64,000 bases of DNA from DAOUJH01 sp965248955 (GCA_965248955.1 OZ252212.1:372001-436000); one strand, 5' to 3'. Numbered from the stretch's first letter, positions 9,433 to 18,346 are shown. The notes: generated by a model from the sequence alone, not told the origin. Program-made: numbers and translations.

Positions 9433-9490
9433 AACAGTGGTTCAATATAGCAACAGGTGACCACAAATTTCAAGTATTCACCATTAGGTC

Positions 9491-9519
9491 TTGACATACG
9501 ACATGGCTGTGCCTATGAT
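9491..9519 (+). promoter_or_regulatory. Consensus sigma-70 type promoter for collagen-like lipoprotein
   Basis: TTGACA at 9491-9496, exactly 17 bases, then TATGAT at 9514-9519. A start near 9526 gives a leader of about 105 bases before the GTG at 9631. The same two hexamers and spacing occur before the 16S gene and before the second collagen-like gene. Confidence 0.8.
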
Positions 9520-9630
9520 TAGGCGGGCTATCATAGCGGATTGTTACGAATTTGCACAGAGTTTCCGCATTTCACAAAAGCTATCGCAATTATACGCTGC
9601 TCTCCAGCAAGCCGGATGAGGAGGTTTGTT

Positions 9631-10233
9631 GTGCGTCTTGCTAATAAACGTACTTTTCTGACTCTTTTAGTTGTATCTGTTCTAACCTTATTTGTTGCCG
9701 CAGCTTGCTCGGAAGGCACCCAGGGACCTCAAGGGCGTCAGGGTGAGCAGGGAGGTCAGGGGCCTCAGGGGCCTCAGGGGCCTCAAGGACCCCAAGGGCC
9801 GCAGGGGCCTCAAGGACCCCAGGGGCCTCAGGGACCTCAGGGACCTCAGGGACCTCAGGGACCTCAGGGGCCGCAGGGGGATCAGGGTGATACCCTACCG
9901 CTAAACATCATTCTGGCAGTAGCCGATGACGATACCACTGATCCGAGCAGTGATCAGCCAGTAGTCATCAGCCCAGATGACCCGGTTCATGTAGTTGTGT
10001 ACGGGTCCGGCTTCACTGAGGGCGAGCAGTTGCAGGTAGACCTGGTGGGCTCAAACGGTCTTGTAGTGCCTATCAGCCGGGTTGGAGGCGCACAGTTTGT
10101 GGGCCTGGCAGGGACGTTCATGTCTCAGTGGACCACGGCTTCGCCTGTAGCGGAGGGTTTGTACTCCATAGAGGTGACGGCTATGCCATCCAACACCAAG
10201 GCGTCGTCTGCGTTGGTTGTGGCGGGGAAATAG
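9631..10233 (+). CDS. Collagen-like repeat lipoprotein A
   Basis: Predicted secreted lipoprotein of 200 residues. An N-terminal signal (RTFLTLLVVSVLTLFVAAAC) ends in a lipobox with the acylated cysteine, then a Gly-x-y tract that includes 13 perfect GPQ triplets, then a beta-rich Ig-like C-terminal domain of about 110 residues. I choose the GTG at 9631 because AGGAGG sits 6 bases before it (9619-9624); an ATG at 9616 overlaps that site. Bacterial collagen-like proteins form surface triple-helical stalks in some species; whether this one does is unknown. It has its own strong promoter and terminator and faces a related gene at 11130-11726. Confidence 0.85.
   Translation: MRLANKRTFLTLLVVSVLTLFVAAACSEGTQGPQGRQGEQGGQGPQGPQGPQGPQGPQGPQGPQGPQGPQGPQGPQGPQGPQGDQGDTLPLNIILAVADDDTTDPSSDQPVVISPDDPVHVVVYGSGFTEGEQLQVDLVGSNGLVVPISRVGGAQFVGLAGTFMSQWTTASPVAEGLYSIEVTAMPSNTKASSALVVAGK
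9760..9876 (+). repeat. 9-bp tandem repeat encoding GPQ x13
   Basis: Thirteen in-frame copies of a 9-base unit (GGx CCx CAG, mostly GGACCTCAG or GGGCCTCAG) coding Gly-Pro-Gln. Copies differ only at third positions. Such tracts change length by slippage or unequal crossing-over. Confidence 0.95.
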
Positions 10234-10260
10234 GCCAGCGCCCCAGATAGAAAACGACGT

Positions 10261-10300
10261 AATAAGGGAGGTTGCCCTTGAAGTGGCAACCTCCCTTATT
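10261..10300 (+). terminator. Rho-independent terminator after lipoprotein A
   Basis: A perfect 16-bp stem (10261-10276 with 10285-10300) with an 8-base loop and flanking A/T ends, starting 28 bases after the stop codon. It could end transcription in both directions. Confidence 0.9.
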
Positions 10301-10370
10301 TGTTGCTTTGGAAGTGGAGCGGCCAAGTCAAGGGGGAATGGCTCTGTGGGGGATGGGATTCTTCGTCGGC

Positions 10371-10432
10371 TGCGCTCGTAAAGGCGCCACGCCACCGCCG
10401 GATTGCTTCGGTTCCTCACAATGACGGGAGGA
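10371..10432 (+). repeat. Dispersed-type direct repeat, left copy
   Basis: About 60 bases, near 85% identical by eye to 10976-11035, containing GCGCCAC, ACCGCCGGATTGCT and CAATGACGGG. It resembles the short intergenic repeats spread through many genomes. The two copies bracket the IS30 remnant. Confidence 0.75.
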
Positions 10433-10604
10433 GGGTGCCTGTCATGCTGAGGAGTCGGTCAGTCCCCGCTCGAATTAAACCACCCCCGCCGACGGTAACG
10501 GATTTAAGCATCCCAACATTGAAGAGCGGTGTGAAATGGCCCGTCTTACATTCCTCGGGATACTCAACCCGCCAAATCGCGGCAAGCCGATAGCTCGTCA
10601 TCTA

Positions 10605-10950
10605 CAATGGCTACGACCCAGTGCTGGGCGCTTTGCCACCATAGTGGCGCAAGAGGGTCACCTTCAACAACGGTACGGAGTTCGCACGTCAGCACCAACT
10701 TCACAAGTTGGGTATTGAGACCTTCTTCTGCGATACCCACTGCCCATGGCAGAAAAGGATGGTGTGGAAAACACCATTGGACGTATGAGGTATGGCCTGC
10801 CCAGGACATGGCCCTGCGGAGCTGTATAAACAGTGGTCTGTGGAGTTGGTACAGACCTACAACAATACTCCTCGCAAGTGGCTGGGATACCCCATTACCG
10901 CCGAAATCTTCTCAGATCAGGTTTTGCACTTGCAATGTGACTCTCCCTCC
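10605..10950 (+). pseudogene. IS30-family transposase remnant
   Basis: Decayed C-terminal part of an IS30-type transposase. One frame gives VTFNNGTEFARQHQLHKLG and IETFFCDTHCPWQK, the DDE-core signature of the family; the reading then shifts (near 10760) to GVENTIGRMRYGLPR and shifts again to LVQTYNNTPRKWLGYP and ITAEIFSDQVLHLQC, the classic IS30 C-terminus. At least two frameshifts and no intact N-terminal half: it cannot be active. No clean terminal inverted repeats were found. It sits between two convergent collagen-like lipoprotein genes and between short direct repeats. Confidence 0.85.
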
Positions 10951-10975
10951 TCCGCTTGTGCGGCATGACGAGGGA

Positions 10976-11035
10976 GGTGCGCTCTTAAGGCGCCACACCA
11001 CCGCCGGATTGCTCCGATCCTCGCAATGACGGGGG
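10976..11035 (+). repeat. Dispersed-type direct repeat, right copy
   Basis: Right-hand partner of 10371-10432 in the same orientation. Immediately left of it (10945-10978) lies a nested hairpin with CCGC/GCGG inside CCTCC/GGAGG, also of the type seen in dispersed intergenic repeats. Confidence 0.75.
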
Positions 11036-11071
11036 GCATGTTGGATATGGCTAGGCAGCGGTGGGATTAAG

Positions 11072-11104
11072 AAGGGGGAGCCTCATAATGAGGGGCTCCC
11101 CCTT
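11072..11104 (-). terminator. Rho-independent terminator after lipoprotein B
   Basis: Stem AAGGGGGAGCC/GGCTCCCCCTT (11072-11082 with 11094-11104), 26 bases past the stop of the minus-strand gene, with TTCTTAA following on that strand. Confidence 0.85.
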
Positions 11105-11129
11105 TGCAATTGGGCCATTGGAACTGTTA

Positions 11130-11726
11130 CTAGCTGACAACCAGTGGAGCGGAGGCAGTGATGTTGCCCTGACCACCCGCGACTGTGATGATTATGGAGT
11201 AGACGCCAGAACCAAGATTTCTATTGCCCGCGGAGAAACCGGCTACAAACGTTCCTCCGGACGTAGTCTCGACATCGCCGCCTTCGTGGTCAAGGAAGAG
11301 AGAAACTCCGTCAGGAGTCAGGATCTCTCCAAGCACGAAACTGCCGGCTGGGAAACCTGACCCAACTACGGTGAACGTAGGAGTGCCGGCTTCTACAACC
11401 AGCGGTTGTGTACCGTTGGCATCACCGGCAGGCGCCAAGAGGATGCTAGCCGGCTGAGTAGGGCCGGACGCCCCCTGTTCTCCTTGGGTACCCTGAGCCC
11501 CCTGGTCACCCTGAGCTCCCTGGTCACCCTGAGCCCCCTGGTCACCCTGAGCCCCCTGGTCACCCTGAGCCCCCTGGTCACCTTGAGCCCCCTGGTCACC
11601 TTGAGCCCCCTGGTCACCTTGAGCCCCCTGGTCACCTTCAGGACCGGTGCAGGCAGCCGTAATGAAAAGTGCTAAAACAGAAAGAACGATTAGCGTTCCG
11701 ACAAACCGTTTGTTGAATACAGGCAT
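11130..11726 (-). CDS. Collagen-like repeat lipoprotein B
   Basis: 198-residue predicted lipoprotein with the same plan as the one at 9631-10233: signal peptide with lipobox ITAAC (acylated Cys26), a Gly-x-y tract of GDQGAQ hexapeptides (eight D-containing units) and a C-terminal beta-rich domain of about 110 residues (TFTVVGSGFPAGS, GVYSIIITVAGG). The two C-terminal domains share a GSGF and a YSI pattern, so they look like distant paralogues. The ATG at 11726 follows GAGAGGAG. Proline is nearly absent from the tract, which would weaken a collagen-type triple helix. Surface role is inferred only. Confidence 0.85.
   Translation of the reverse strand: MPVFNKRFVGTLIVLSVLALFITAACTGPEGDQGAQGDQGAQGDQGAQGDQGAQGDQGAQGDQGAQGDQGAQGDQGAQGTQGEQGASGPTQPASILLAPAGDANGTQPLVVEAGTPTFTVVGSGFPAGSFVLGEILTPDGVSLFLDHEGGDVETTSGGTFVAGFSAGNRNLGSGVYSIIITVAGGQGNITASAPLVVS
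11494..11637 (-). repeat. 18-bp tandem repeat encoding GDQGAQ x8
   Basis: Eight in-frame 18-base units with only a few third-position differences; a cluster of CCTTGAG-type copies lies next to a cluster of CCCTGAG-type copies, a sign of recent local duplication. Confidence 0.92.
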
Positions 11727-11827
11727 TGAATCATTCTCCTCTCGGTGAAACGACCAAAATTAACCGATCATTCCAGTTCCGACTCATAGGGCAAACAAAA
11801 CAGACCTGCCAGAGTCAGGCCATGACA

Positions 11828-11856
11828 ATCATAGGTATACGCATGCTTCATGTCAA
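11828..11856 (-). promoter_or_regulatory. Consensus promoter for lipoprotein B
   Basis: On the minus strand TTGACA (11856-11851), 17 bases, TATGAT (11833-11828). It also shares TTGACAT and CCTATGATT with the promoter at 9491-9519 and leaves a leader of about 95 bases. Confidence 0.8.
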
Positions 11857-11929
11857 GTCATTCAGCCAAGGAGTGCCAAGGTTTTGTTAAATCTACACCG
11901 AAAATAGTGGGCCAACTGCACATTTGAGT

Positions 11930-13171
11930 CTACGTCTGCTTCACCACGCGCACTTTGCGGACTCTACGGCCGCTGGTGGATACCACCAGAAGGTCCAAGC
12001 CTTGCAAGCTAACCAGGTCGCCAGTGACCGGTATCTTGCCAAGCTGAGTCGAGAGGAGGCCTCCCAAGGTATCGAACCCCTCACCTTCTATGGAGGTTTG
12101 GAATAACTCATTTATTTCGTCCAAGGTCACGCGTCCATCAATTATCGCCTCATGTTCTCCGTAGCGAACTATCTCAGGCTCTTCCTGGGTAAACTCGTCT
12201 TCTATCTCACCAACTATCTCTTCAAGAAGGTCTTCCATGGTGATAAGGCCTTCAGTGCCGCCGTACTCATCGACTACTACGGCTACGGTAGCGCGTCTAT
12301 CCTGCATTTCACGCAATAATCGATCCAGGGGCTTCGAGTCTGGTATAAAGAGCGCCGGGCGTACAATGCCTTCAAGGTTAGGCACTTCCTCTCCAGCGCT
12401 GGTCTTCTGCAGGACGTCACGGGCGTGTACTATCCCAACGACGTCGTCGATGCTATCTCGGTAGACAAGTATGCGGCTGTGGCCGACCTGAGCCATCAGA
12501 GCCGCAACGTCCTCCAGCGACGTGTTTACCTCGGCGGCGTCCACATCCACTCTGGGGACCATTACTTCCCTTGCAGCCATGTGCTCTAGGTGGAGGATAG
12601 CTTGGATCATGCGCCTTTCTTCAGGGTCTGCTTCGCGAACCTCTTCTTCCACCTGAGGGTGGTTCCCCATCGAGCCCCGGGTCAAGCCGTTACCGTTTGA
12701 GGATTCATCATTCCCAAGGAAGTCCTCAATACGTTCTCTGAACCAGGCCAATGGAGTGAATAGCCAGAGAAGCGTTGTCAAGGGAAGGGAGAATGCAGCA
12801 GCCACTTGGGCGGCATATCTTCTCCCTACTCTGTAGCTAACTGCTTGGAGTGGATGAAGGAGGAGCAACCCGGCAAGAACAAGGCCCAGGGCCTCAGGCC
12901 ATGAGCCGTCCAACGCATTGAAGGCCAAGGCAGCCAGCGAAACACCAATCAAGGTTATGGCAACCAGCTTCACGGCGACGAGCATCTGCAAGGCGCCGGT
13001 GCAACGAGATGATATCCGCCCAATAGATGAGGAGGAGGCGTACAATTCGAAACGAGAGATATCGCCGGGCTGGCACAGCTTACGGACTGCAGCTTCTGCA
13101 AGTGAAGCGGCAATAAACGAGAGGTTAGAAAGAATCAAGATGAGAATCGATAATGAACTGTCACTATCCAA
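11930..13171 (-). CDS. HlyC/CorC-family membrane protein with CBS pair
   Basis: 413 residues: an N-terminal CNNM-like membrane region with hydrophobic helices (about 5-22, 60-85, 90-110, 128-145), a pair of CBS domains (about 195-330: REVMVPRVDVDAAE, VDEYGGTEGLITMEDLLEEIVGEI) and a C-terminal CorC_HlyC domain (about 345-410). Members bind adenine nucleotides through the CBS pair and take part in Mg2+ or other cation efflux; the old name hemolysin is misleading. The start is a TTG at 13171, the earliest possible in this frame, 29 bases after glmU, so the two are probably cotranscribed. Confidence 0.85.
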   Translation of the reverse strand: MDSDSSLSILILILSNLSFIAASLAEAAVRKLCQPGDISRFELYASSSSIGRISSRCTGALQMLVAVKLVAITLIGVSLAALAFNALDGSWPEALGLVLAGLLLLHPLQAVSYRVGRRYAAQVAAAFSLPLTTLLWLFTPLAWFRERIEDFLGNDESSNGNGLTRGSMGNHPQVEEEVREADPEERRMIQAILHLEHMAAREVMVPRVDVDAAEVNTSLEDVAALMAQVGHSRILVYRDSIDDVVGIVHARDVLQKTSAGEEVPNLEGIVRPALFIPDSKPLDRLLREMQDRRATVAVVVDEYGGTEGLITMEDLLEEIVGEIEDEFTQEEPEIVRYGEHEAIIDGRVTLDEINELFQTSIEGEGFDTLGGLLSTQLGKIPVTGDLVSLQGLDLLVVSTSGRRVRKVRVVKQT

Positions 13172-13200
13172 GCGTCTATCACGTCCTTCACTGGCCTACC

Positions 13201-14592
13201 CTAGGCAGGCGGTCTTTTGAATTTTGATCTCGCTGCCGACCTTATCCTAGCAGGAACACCCACCGCCAAGCTATCCGCAGGAACATCTCTGGTAACCACA
13301 GAACCCGCAGCAGTGGAGGCGCGCGTTCCCACTCTCAGAGGCGCCACCAACATGGTATCGCTGCCTATGAAAGCGCCGTCTTCAATGACTGTTCTATGTT
13401 TCTTCTCACCGTCGAAGTTGCAGGTGACAGCCCCCGCCCCTATGTTCACGTTACTACCGACATCCGCATCACCAACGTAGCTGAAATGGCCTATAGCCGT
13501 ATCCTGTCCGATGCGGCTGTTCTTTACCTCGGCGTAGTTGCCTATGTAAACGTTCCGCTCCAGGAACGTGGCAGGCCTGAGATGACTGAACGGCCCGACG
13601 TGGACGGAGGAGTCGAGGTGAGCGCCCTCCAGTACTGAGGCTATCACCCTGCAATCGTCCCCTACAACCGAATCGAGCACGGTGGAGTTGGGGCCCAGCT
13701 CGCATCTCTTACCCACGCGACTAGCGCCCTTTATGGCGGTGTTGGGTTGTATAACGGTATCGCTTCCGATCTCCACAGAGGCATCTACGTACGCGGTTGG
13801 AGGATCCACTACGGTTACGCCCTCTAACATCCACTTATCTAGGATACGCCGGCGCATGACCTGTTCGGCTTGAGCCAGGTCCAGGCGAGTATTGACGCCC
13901 AATATCTCCGTCTCATCGTAAGAAGTGAGACTATCCACCAACAGCCCGGATGAAGCAGCCAGCTTCACCAAGCCGGTCAGATAATACTCACCGGAGGCGG
14001 AAGGATCCAGTTTTCTGAGCGCAGGCCAGAGCCAGTCGGAGGTAAACGCGTACACTCCCGCATTGATCTCGTGGACAGAGCTTTGGCTTTCATCGGCATC
14101 GACATCTTCTACGAGGTCGACAACGGTCCCATCCCCATTCCGGATGATTCTCCCCAATCCCTGGGGGGAATCTAGAAAAGCGGTCAACAGTGTGATAGCG
14201 GCGTCCGATGATTCGTGCCTTCGCATCATTTGGGAGAGCGTAGCGGGGAGCAGAAGAGGAGTATCGCCGTAGGCAACCAGGACGTGGGTTGCCCTGCCAG
14301 CCAGTACGGATTCGCTCTGCAAGACGGCATGACCCGTACCATTTGCTCCATGCTGCTCCACGCAAGCTATAGAGGCATCTATTTGGCCGCTTATGTCCTC
14401 AGAATTTGGGGGTGCTACAACGGCCAGTTGGCCATGGATGGCCTGTGTGACGGCATGGATTACGTGGGAAAGCATGGGCTTGCCGCAGACAGGATGAAGC
14501 ACTTTGGGCAACTGCGACTTCATCCTGGAACCCTTGCCCGCTGCAAGGATGACAGCCGCCCAGCTTTGGTTTTCTTCAGGCAAGATGCTCAA
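13201..14592 (-). CDS. glmU: Bifunctional GlcNAc-1-P uridyltransferase / GlcN-1-P acetyltransferase
   Basis: Makes UDP-GlcNAc, precursor of peptidoglycan, in two steps. The N-terminal pyrophosphorylase domain opens with LAAGKGSRMKSQLPKVLH (residues 16-33; KV variant of the nucleotide loop) and holds YGDTPLL. The C-terminal left-handed beta helix (about 250-450) shows hexapeptide repeats and the acetyltransferase residues in GNYAEVKNS and GAGAVTCNFDG. 463 residues is the family length. A TTG start at 14592 with an AGAAGG site is favoured. Confidence 0.95.
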   Translation of the reverse strand: MSILPEENQSWAAVILAAGKGSRMKSQLPKVLHPVCGKPMLSHVIHAVTQAIHGQLAVVAPPNSEDISGQIDASIACVEQHGANGTGHAVLQSESVLAGRATHVLVAYGDTPLLLPATLSQMMRRHESSDAAITLLTAFLDSPQGLGRIIRNGDGTVVDLVEDVDADESQSSVHEINAGVYAFTSDWLWPALRKLDPSASGEYYLTGLVKLAASSGLLVDSLTSYDETEILGVNTRLDLAQAEQVMRRRILDKWMLEGVTVVDPPTAYVDASVEIGSDTVIQPNTAIKGASRVGKRCELGPNSTVLDSVVGDDCRVIASVLEGAHLDSSVHVGPFSHLRPATFLERNVYIGNYAEVKNSRIGQDTAIGHFSYVGDADVGSNVNIGAGAVTCNFDGEKKHRTVIEDGAFIGSDTMLVAPLRVGTRASTAAGSVVTRDVPADSLAVGVPARIRSAARSKFKRPPA

Positions 14593-14792
14593 AGGAAAAG
14601 CCTACCTTCTCCCACGGGTTCGCGGGGACAGGTAGGCCGTTATCTCCTAGCTAATCACAGTACATTTGGGGATGCTCGCTTGCCCCAAGGACATGCTAAG
14701 GCCGCGGGAGCATGCGTGTCAAGTTTGGCGGCACATAAGCACAGACGGGCACACAGGCAGGGAAGAAGCAAGCGAATAGCGCATGTCCATGC

Positions 14793-14798
14793 TATAAT
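14793..14798 (+). promoter_or_regulatory. -10 box of the tRNA-Ser pair
   Basis: TATAAT 11 bases before the first tRNA-Ser. No good TTGACA match is visible at the expected distance. Confidence 0.5.
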
Positions 14799-14809
14799 TA
14801 GCCATGCCT

Positions 14810-14898
14810 GGAGAGGTGGCCGAGTGGTTGAAGGCGCCGCTCTCGAAAAGCGGTAACTCCTCTGGGGTTCGCGGGTTCGAATCCCGCCCTCTCCGCCA
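14810..14898 (+). tRNA. tRNA-Ser (anticodon CGA)
   Basis: Class II tRNA with a long variable arm. Acceptor GGAGAGG/CCTCTCC, anticodon loop CTCGAAA (CGA), T arm GCGGG/CCCGC with TTCGAAT, discriminator G and an encoded CCA. Reads UCG. Confidence 0.95.
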
Positions 14899-14918
14899 CG
14901 CAGGTCATGCATATCGTT

Positions 14919-15010
<92 letters not shown>

Positions 15011-15078
15011 TTGAACTGCATAACCAGATCGGCGAGGTCTCTTTCCGGCGCGGTAATTCTCTAAGCTGCTAGGTAGCA

Positions 15079-16203
15079 ATGCATATAGACGAGCTGAAGT
15101 ACTGGGTGGCATTCAAGCGCGTACCGTCCATAGGAAGGGCCAGGTTTCAGACGCTTCTAGCTCGCTTCGGCTCCATGGCAGAGGCGTGGCACGCCTCCAG
15201 CGACGCACTCAGCAAGGCGGGCCTAGAGTCCAAGTCTGTCAGGGCGATATCCGCCGTGCGCTCAAGAGTCGACCCCGATACTGAAATCGAGCGCCTGCAG
15301 GATTCAGGGATAGCTGCTTTTACCTGGGAAGATGAGGAATACCCCCCTTTGCTCAAGGAGATATACGACCTCCCTCCGGTTCTGTTTGTGAAAGGCAAGC
15401 TGCTGGCTGAGGATCAGCGAGGGGTGGCCGTGGTAGGTACAAGACGGGCCACCGCTTACGGCAGAGAAGCGGCCGGTAGACTGACCAGCGACCTGGCAAC
15501 CTCCGGCGTAACCGTAGTCAGCGGTCTGGCACGTGGCATCGACGCAATCGCTCACAAGACCGCGTTGGATGCGGGTGGTCGCACCATAGCCGTACTAGCG
15601 AATGGCCTAGATAGCATCTATCCACCGGAACACAAGCCTCTGGCATCGCAGATTGTAGAGAATGGTGCTCTGGTGAGCGAGCATTCACTGGGGACGCGCC
15701 CGGAGTCCAGCCACTTCCCCAGGCGAAACAGGATAATGAGCGGGATGACGCTGGGCACCCTGGTTGTGGAGGCGCCCGCTTCCAGCGGCGCTATATGGAC
15801 GGTAAGACACGCCTTGGAACAGAACCGGGAGGTGTTTTGCGTACCGGGCAGCATCTTCTCGCCGGCCAGCCTTGGCACAAACCTTTTGATACAGGAGGGC
15901 GCCAAGCTGGTACTTGACTATAGGGATATCTTGGAAGAGTTGAACATTGCGGGAATCAACGAGCAGATTCCCATGCCGGCCCTGGTGGGTCCCGCGGATG
16001 AAACCGAGAAGACACTGCTCAAGCACATTACATATGACCCGGTGCACATAGATGAGGTTGGCAGACAAACAGGGTTGCCTATAACTACGGTGAGCAGTAC
16101 CCTAGCTATGATGGAGCTCAGGGGATTGGTGAAACAGCTGGGTGGAATGAACTACATTAGAACAAGGGAAGCGGCGGCGCCTTACGGAGAGGCGCACAGA
16201 TAG
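15079..16203 (+). CDS. dprA: DNA-processing protein DprA
   Basis: Binds incoming single-stranded DNA in natural transformation and loads RecA. 374 residues: an N-terminal helical SAM-like region (1-65), the Rossmann-type DprA fold with GTRRATAYGREAA, VVSGLARGIDAIAH, FPRRNRIMSG and VVEAPASSGA (about 110-290), and a C-terminal winged helix (about 305-365) with TTVSSTLAMMELRGLVKQ. It heads a long plus-strand string and is directly followed by topA after one base. dprA is common in species not known to be competent, so competence is not proven. Confidence 0.95.
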   Translation: MHIDELKYWVAFKRVPSIGRARFQTLLARFGSMAEAWHASSDALSKAGLESKSVRAISAVRSRVDPDTEIERLQDSGIAAFTWEDEEYPPLLKEIYDLPPVLFVKGKLLAEDQRGVAVVGTRRATAYGREAAGRLTSDLATSGVTVVSGLARGIDAIAHKTALDAGGRTIAVLANGLDSIYPPEHKPLASQIVENGALVSEHSLGTRPESSHFPRRNRIMSGMTLGTLVVEAPASSGAIWTVRHALEQNREVFCVPGSIFSPASLGTNLLIQEGAKLVLDYRDILEELNIAGINEQIPMPALVGPADETEKTLLKHITYDPVHIDEVGRQTGLPITTVSSTLAMMELRGLVKQLGGMNYIRTREAAAPYGEAHR

Positions 16204-16204
16204 T

Positions 16205-18346
16205 ATGGCAAAGAACCTGGTAATAGTTGAGTCGCCGGCCAAGGCAAGAACGGTTGGCCGGTTTCTGGGTCGTGACTACGAGGTCAAGGCTTCGCTGGGC
16301 CACGTGCGAGACCTTCCGAGTGGCGACCTAGGTGTGGCCGTGGACAACGGCTTCACGCCCAAGTACGTTGTTATGAAGGAGAAGAGCAAGGTCATAGCAG
16401 ACCTGAAGAAGTCGTCCAAAGACGCCGAAACGATATACCTGGCGACGGACCCGGACCGCGAGGGTGAGGCTATCTCCTGGCACCTAGTGAATGCCGCGGG
16501 GTGGCAGAAGCGATCCGTGCAGAGAGTCGTGTTCCACCAGATTACCGAGGATGCCATAAACGAGGCATTCCGAGACACGCGTGAGATAGACATGCGCCTG
16601 GTAAACGCCCAGCAAGCCCGCCGCGTGCTTGATCGGTTGGTGGGATACCAGCTCAGCCCCCTACTCTGGCGCAAGATACAGCGCGGCCTTTCCGCGGGAC
16701 GCGTACAGTCGGTGGCTCTGAAGCTTGTGGTGGACAGGGAGCGTGAGATAGAGGCTTTCCAGTCCAAAGAGTACTGGACCATGGACGCCATTCTTAAAAG
16801 GCAAAACGGCGGCAATGTCGACAAGACGCCCCGGTTCAACGCCAGGCTGCAAGGAGTCAAGGGACAGCGGAAGGGAATAGAGATCGGTTCCCAAGCAGAG
16901 GCAACCACGGTCGCCTCCGCCCTATTGGACGCTTCCTACGCAGTCGCGGACGTGCAGAAGAAAGAGGTTCGCACCCGCCCTGCCCCGCCCTTCATCACCA
17001 GCACGCTCCAGCAAGAGGCCTGGCGCAAGCTCAGATTCTCGGCCAAGAGGACCATGGCCCTGGCTCAGCAACTGTACGAGGGGCTTTCCGTAGGTTCGGA
17101 AGGCTCGGTGGGGCTGATTACCTATATGCGTACGGACTCGGTGCACGTTGCGCCCAGCGCTCTGCGCGAAACCGTAGCGTATATCCGCGAGCACTACGGC
17201 AGCAACTATCTTCCCAGGGCTCCCAGGGTCTACACCAAGAAAGCCAGGGGCGCCCAGGAAGCGCACGAAGCCATCAGGCCCACGGCTATAAGACGCTCGC
17301 CGGCAGTGGTGAAGCCACACGTGTCTTCCGACCAGCTCAGGCTGTACGAGCTAATCTGGAAGCGGATGCTGGCCAGCCAGATGGCCGACGCCGTTTCCGA
17401 TTCGACCCGGATCGACATCGACGTTCGCGGCCCAAAGACGGCGGGGCGGACCTACGTGTTCCGCGCCACAGGCTCTGTGATGAAGTTCCCCGGCTATCGC
17501 TCGCTGTACCTGGAAGACCGCGACGACCCCGCGGAGGACGACGACAACCAAAGGCCGCTCCCGGAACTGCGGGTTGGAGAGGCATTGGACTGCCTGGACC
17601 TGGTCTCGGAGCAGCACTTCACCCAGCCGCCCCCCAGGTATAACGAGGCTTCCTTGGTCCGCAAACTGGAGGAGGAAGGAATAGGCCGTCCCAGCACCTA
17701 CGCTCCTACTCTCTCCATCATCATAGACCGCAACTACGCAACCAAGGAACAGGGCCGTTTCAAGCCCTCGGAGCTTGGCAAAGTGGTCTGCGATCAGCTT
17801 GCCAACCACTTCCCCACCATTATGGACGTGAGCTTCACCGCGGGGATGGAGCAGAACCTGGACGACATAGCCAGAGGGGAAAAGGAGTGGGTGCCCGTGC
17901 TGCGGGACTTCTACAGCCCGTTCCAAGCGGCCCTGACCTCCGCGGCGGAAGAGATGCCGCGGGTGCGAGTGGAGGAGCCGTCTGACGAGACGTGCGACCT
18001 CTGCCAGAAGCCCATGGTAATCAAGACTGGCAGATTCGGCAGGTTCCTGGCCTGCACAGGCTTCCCCGAATGCAAGGGCAAGAAGCCCATACGCAAAACG
18101 GTGGGCGTACAGTGCTCCAACTGCAACACGGGAGAGCTGGTTGAAAGGAGAGGCAAAGGGCGTACATTCTACGGATGCACCAACTATCCGGAGTGCACTT
18201 TCACGGTAAGCCAGCGTCCCCTTCCGGAAAGCTGCCCTGAATGCCGCGGCATCCTTGTAGCAAGCGGACGCAGTAGAGCGCGCTGCTCTTCTTGCAGCTA
18301 CCGCGGTCCGATACCGGAGAGAGAACTGGTGGAGGCTGGCCTATAG
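16205..18346 (+). CDS. topA: DNA topoisomerase I
   Basis: Type IA topoisomerase that relaxes negative supercoils. The TOPRIM domain (KNLVIVESPAKA; acidic DPDREGE near residues 81-87), the active-site Tyr307 in GLITYMRTDS and the QARRVLDRLVGYQLSP segment are present. The C-terminus carries three zinc-ribbon modules (CDLC...C, CSNC...C, CPEC...C; residues about 598-705), so it is a full-length 713-residue enzyme. It starts one base after dprA and is followed at 3 bases by a xer-type recombinase. Confidence 0.96.
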   Translation: MAKNLVIVESPAKARTVGRFLGRDYEVKASLGHVRDLPSGDLGVAVDNGFTPKYVVMKEKSKVIADLKKSSKDAETIYLATDPDREGEAISWHLVNAAGWQKRSVQRVVFHQITEDAINEAFRDTREIDMRLVNAQQARRVLDRLVGYQLSPLLWRKIQRGLSAGRVQSVALKLVVDREREIEAFQSKEYWTMDAILKRQNGGNVDKTPRFNARLQGVKGQRKGIEIGSQAEATTVASALLDASYAVADVQKKEVRTRPAPPFITSTLQQEAWRKLRFSAKRTMALAQQLYEGLSVGSEGSVGLITYMRTDSVHVAPSALRETVAYIREHYGSNYLPRAPRVYTKKARGAQEAHEAIRPTAIRRSPAVVKPHVSSDQLRLYELIWKRMLASQMADAVSDSTRIDIDVRGPKTAGRTYVFRATGSVMKFPGYRSLYLEDRDDPAEDDDNQRPLPELRVGEALDCLDLVSEQHFTQPPPRYNEASLVRKLEEEGIGRPSTYAPTLSIIIDRNYATKEQGRFKPSELGKVVCDQLANHFPTIMDVSFTAGMEQNLDDIARGEKEWVPVLRDFYSPFQAALTSAAEEMPRVRVEEPSDETCDLCQKPMVIKTGRFGRFLACTGFPECKGKKPIRKTVGVQCSNCNTGELVERRGKGRTFYGCTNYPECTFTVSQRPLPESCPECRGILVASGRSRARCSSCSYRGPIPERELVEAGL

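Noticed and set aside
8972..9466. Minus-strand frame of 164 codons
   Set aside because: Runs through the tRNA-Arg and antisense to coxG; the tRNA part gives the familiar spurious peptide.
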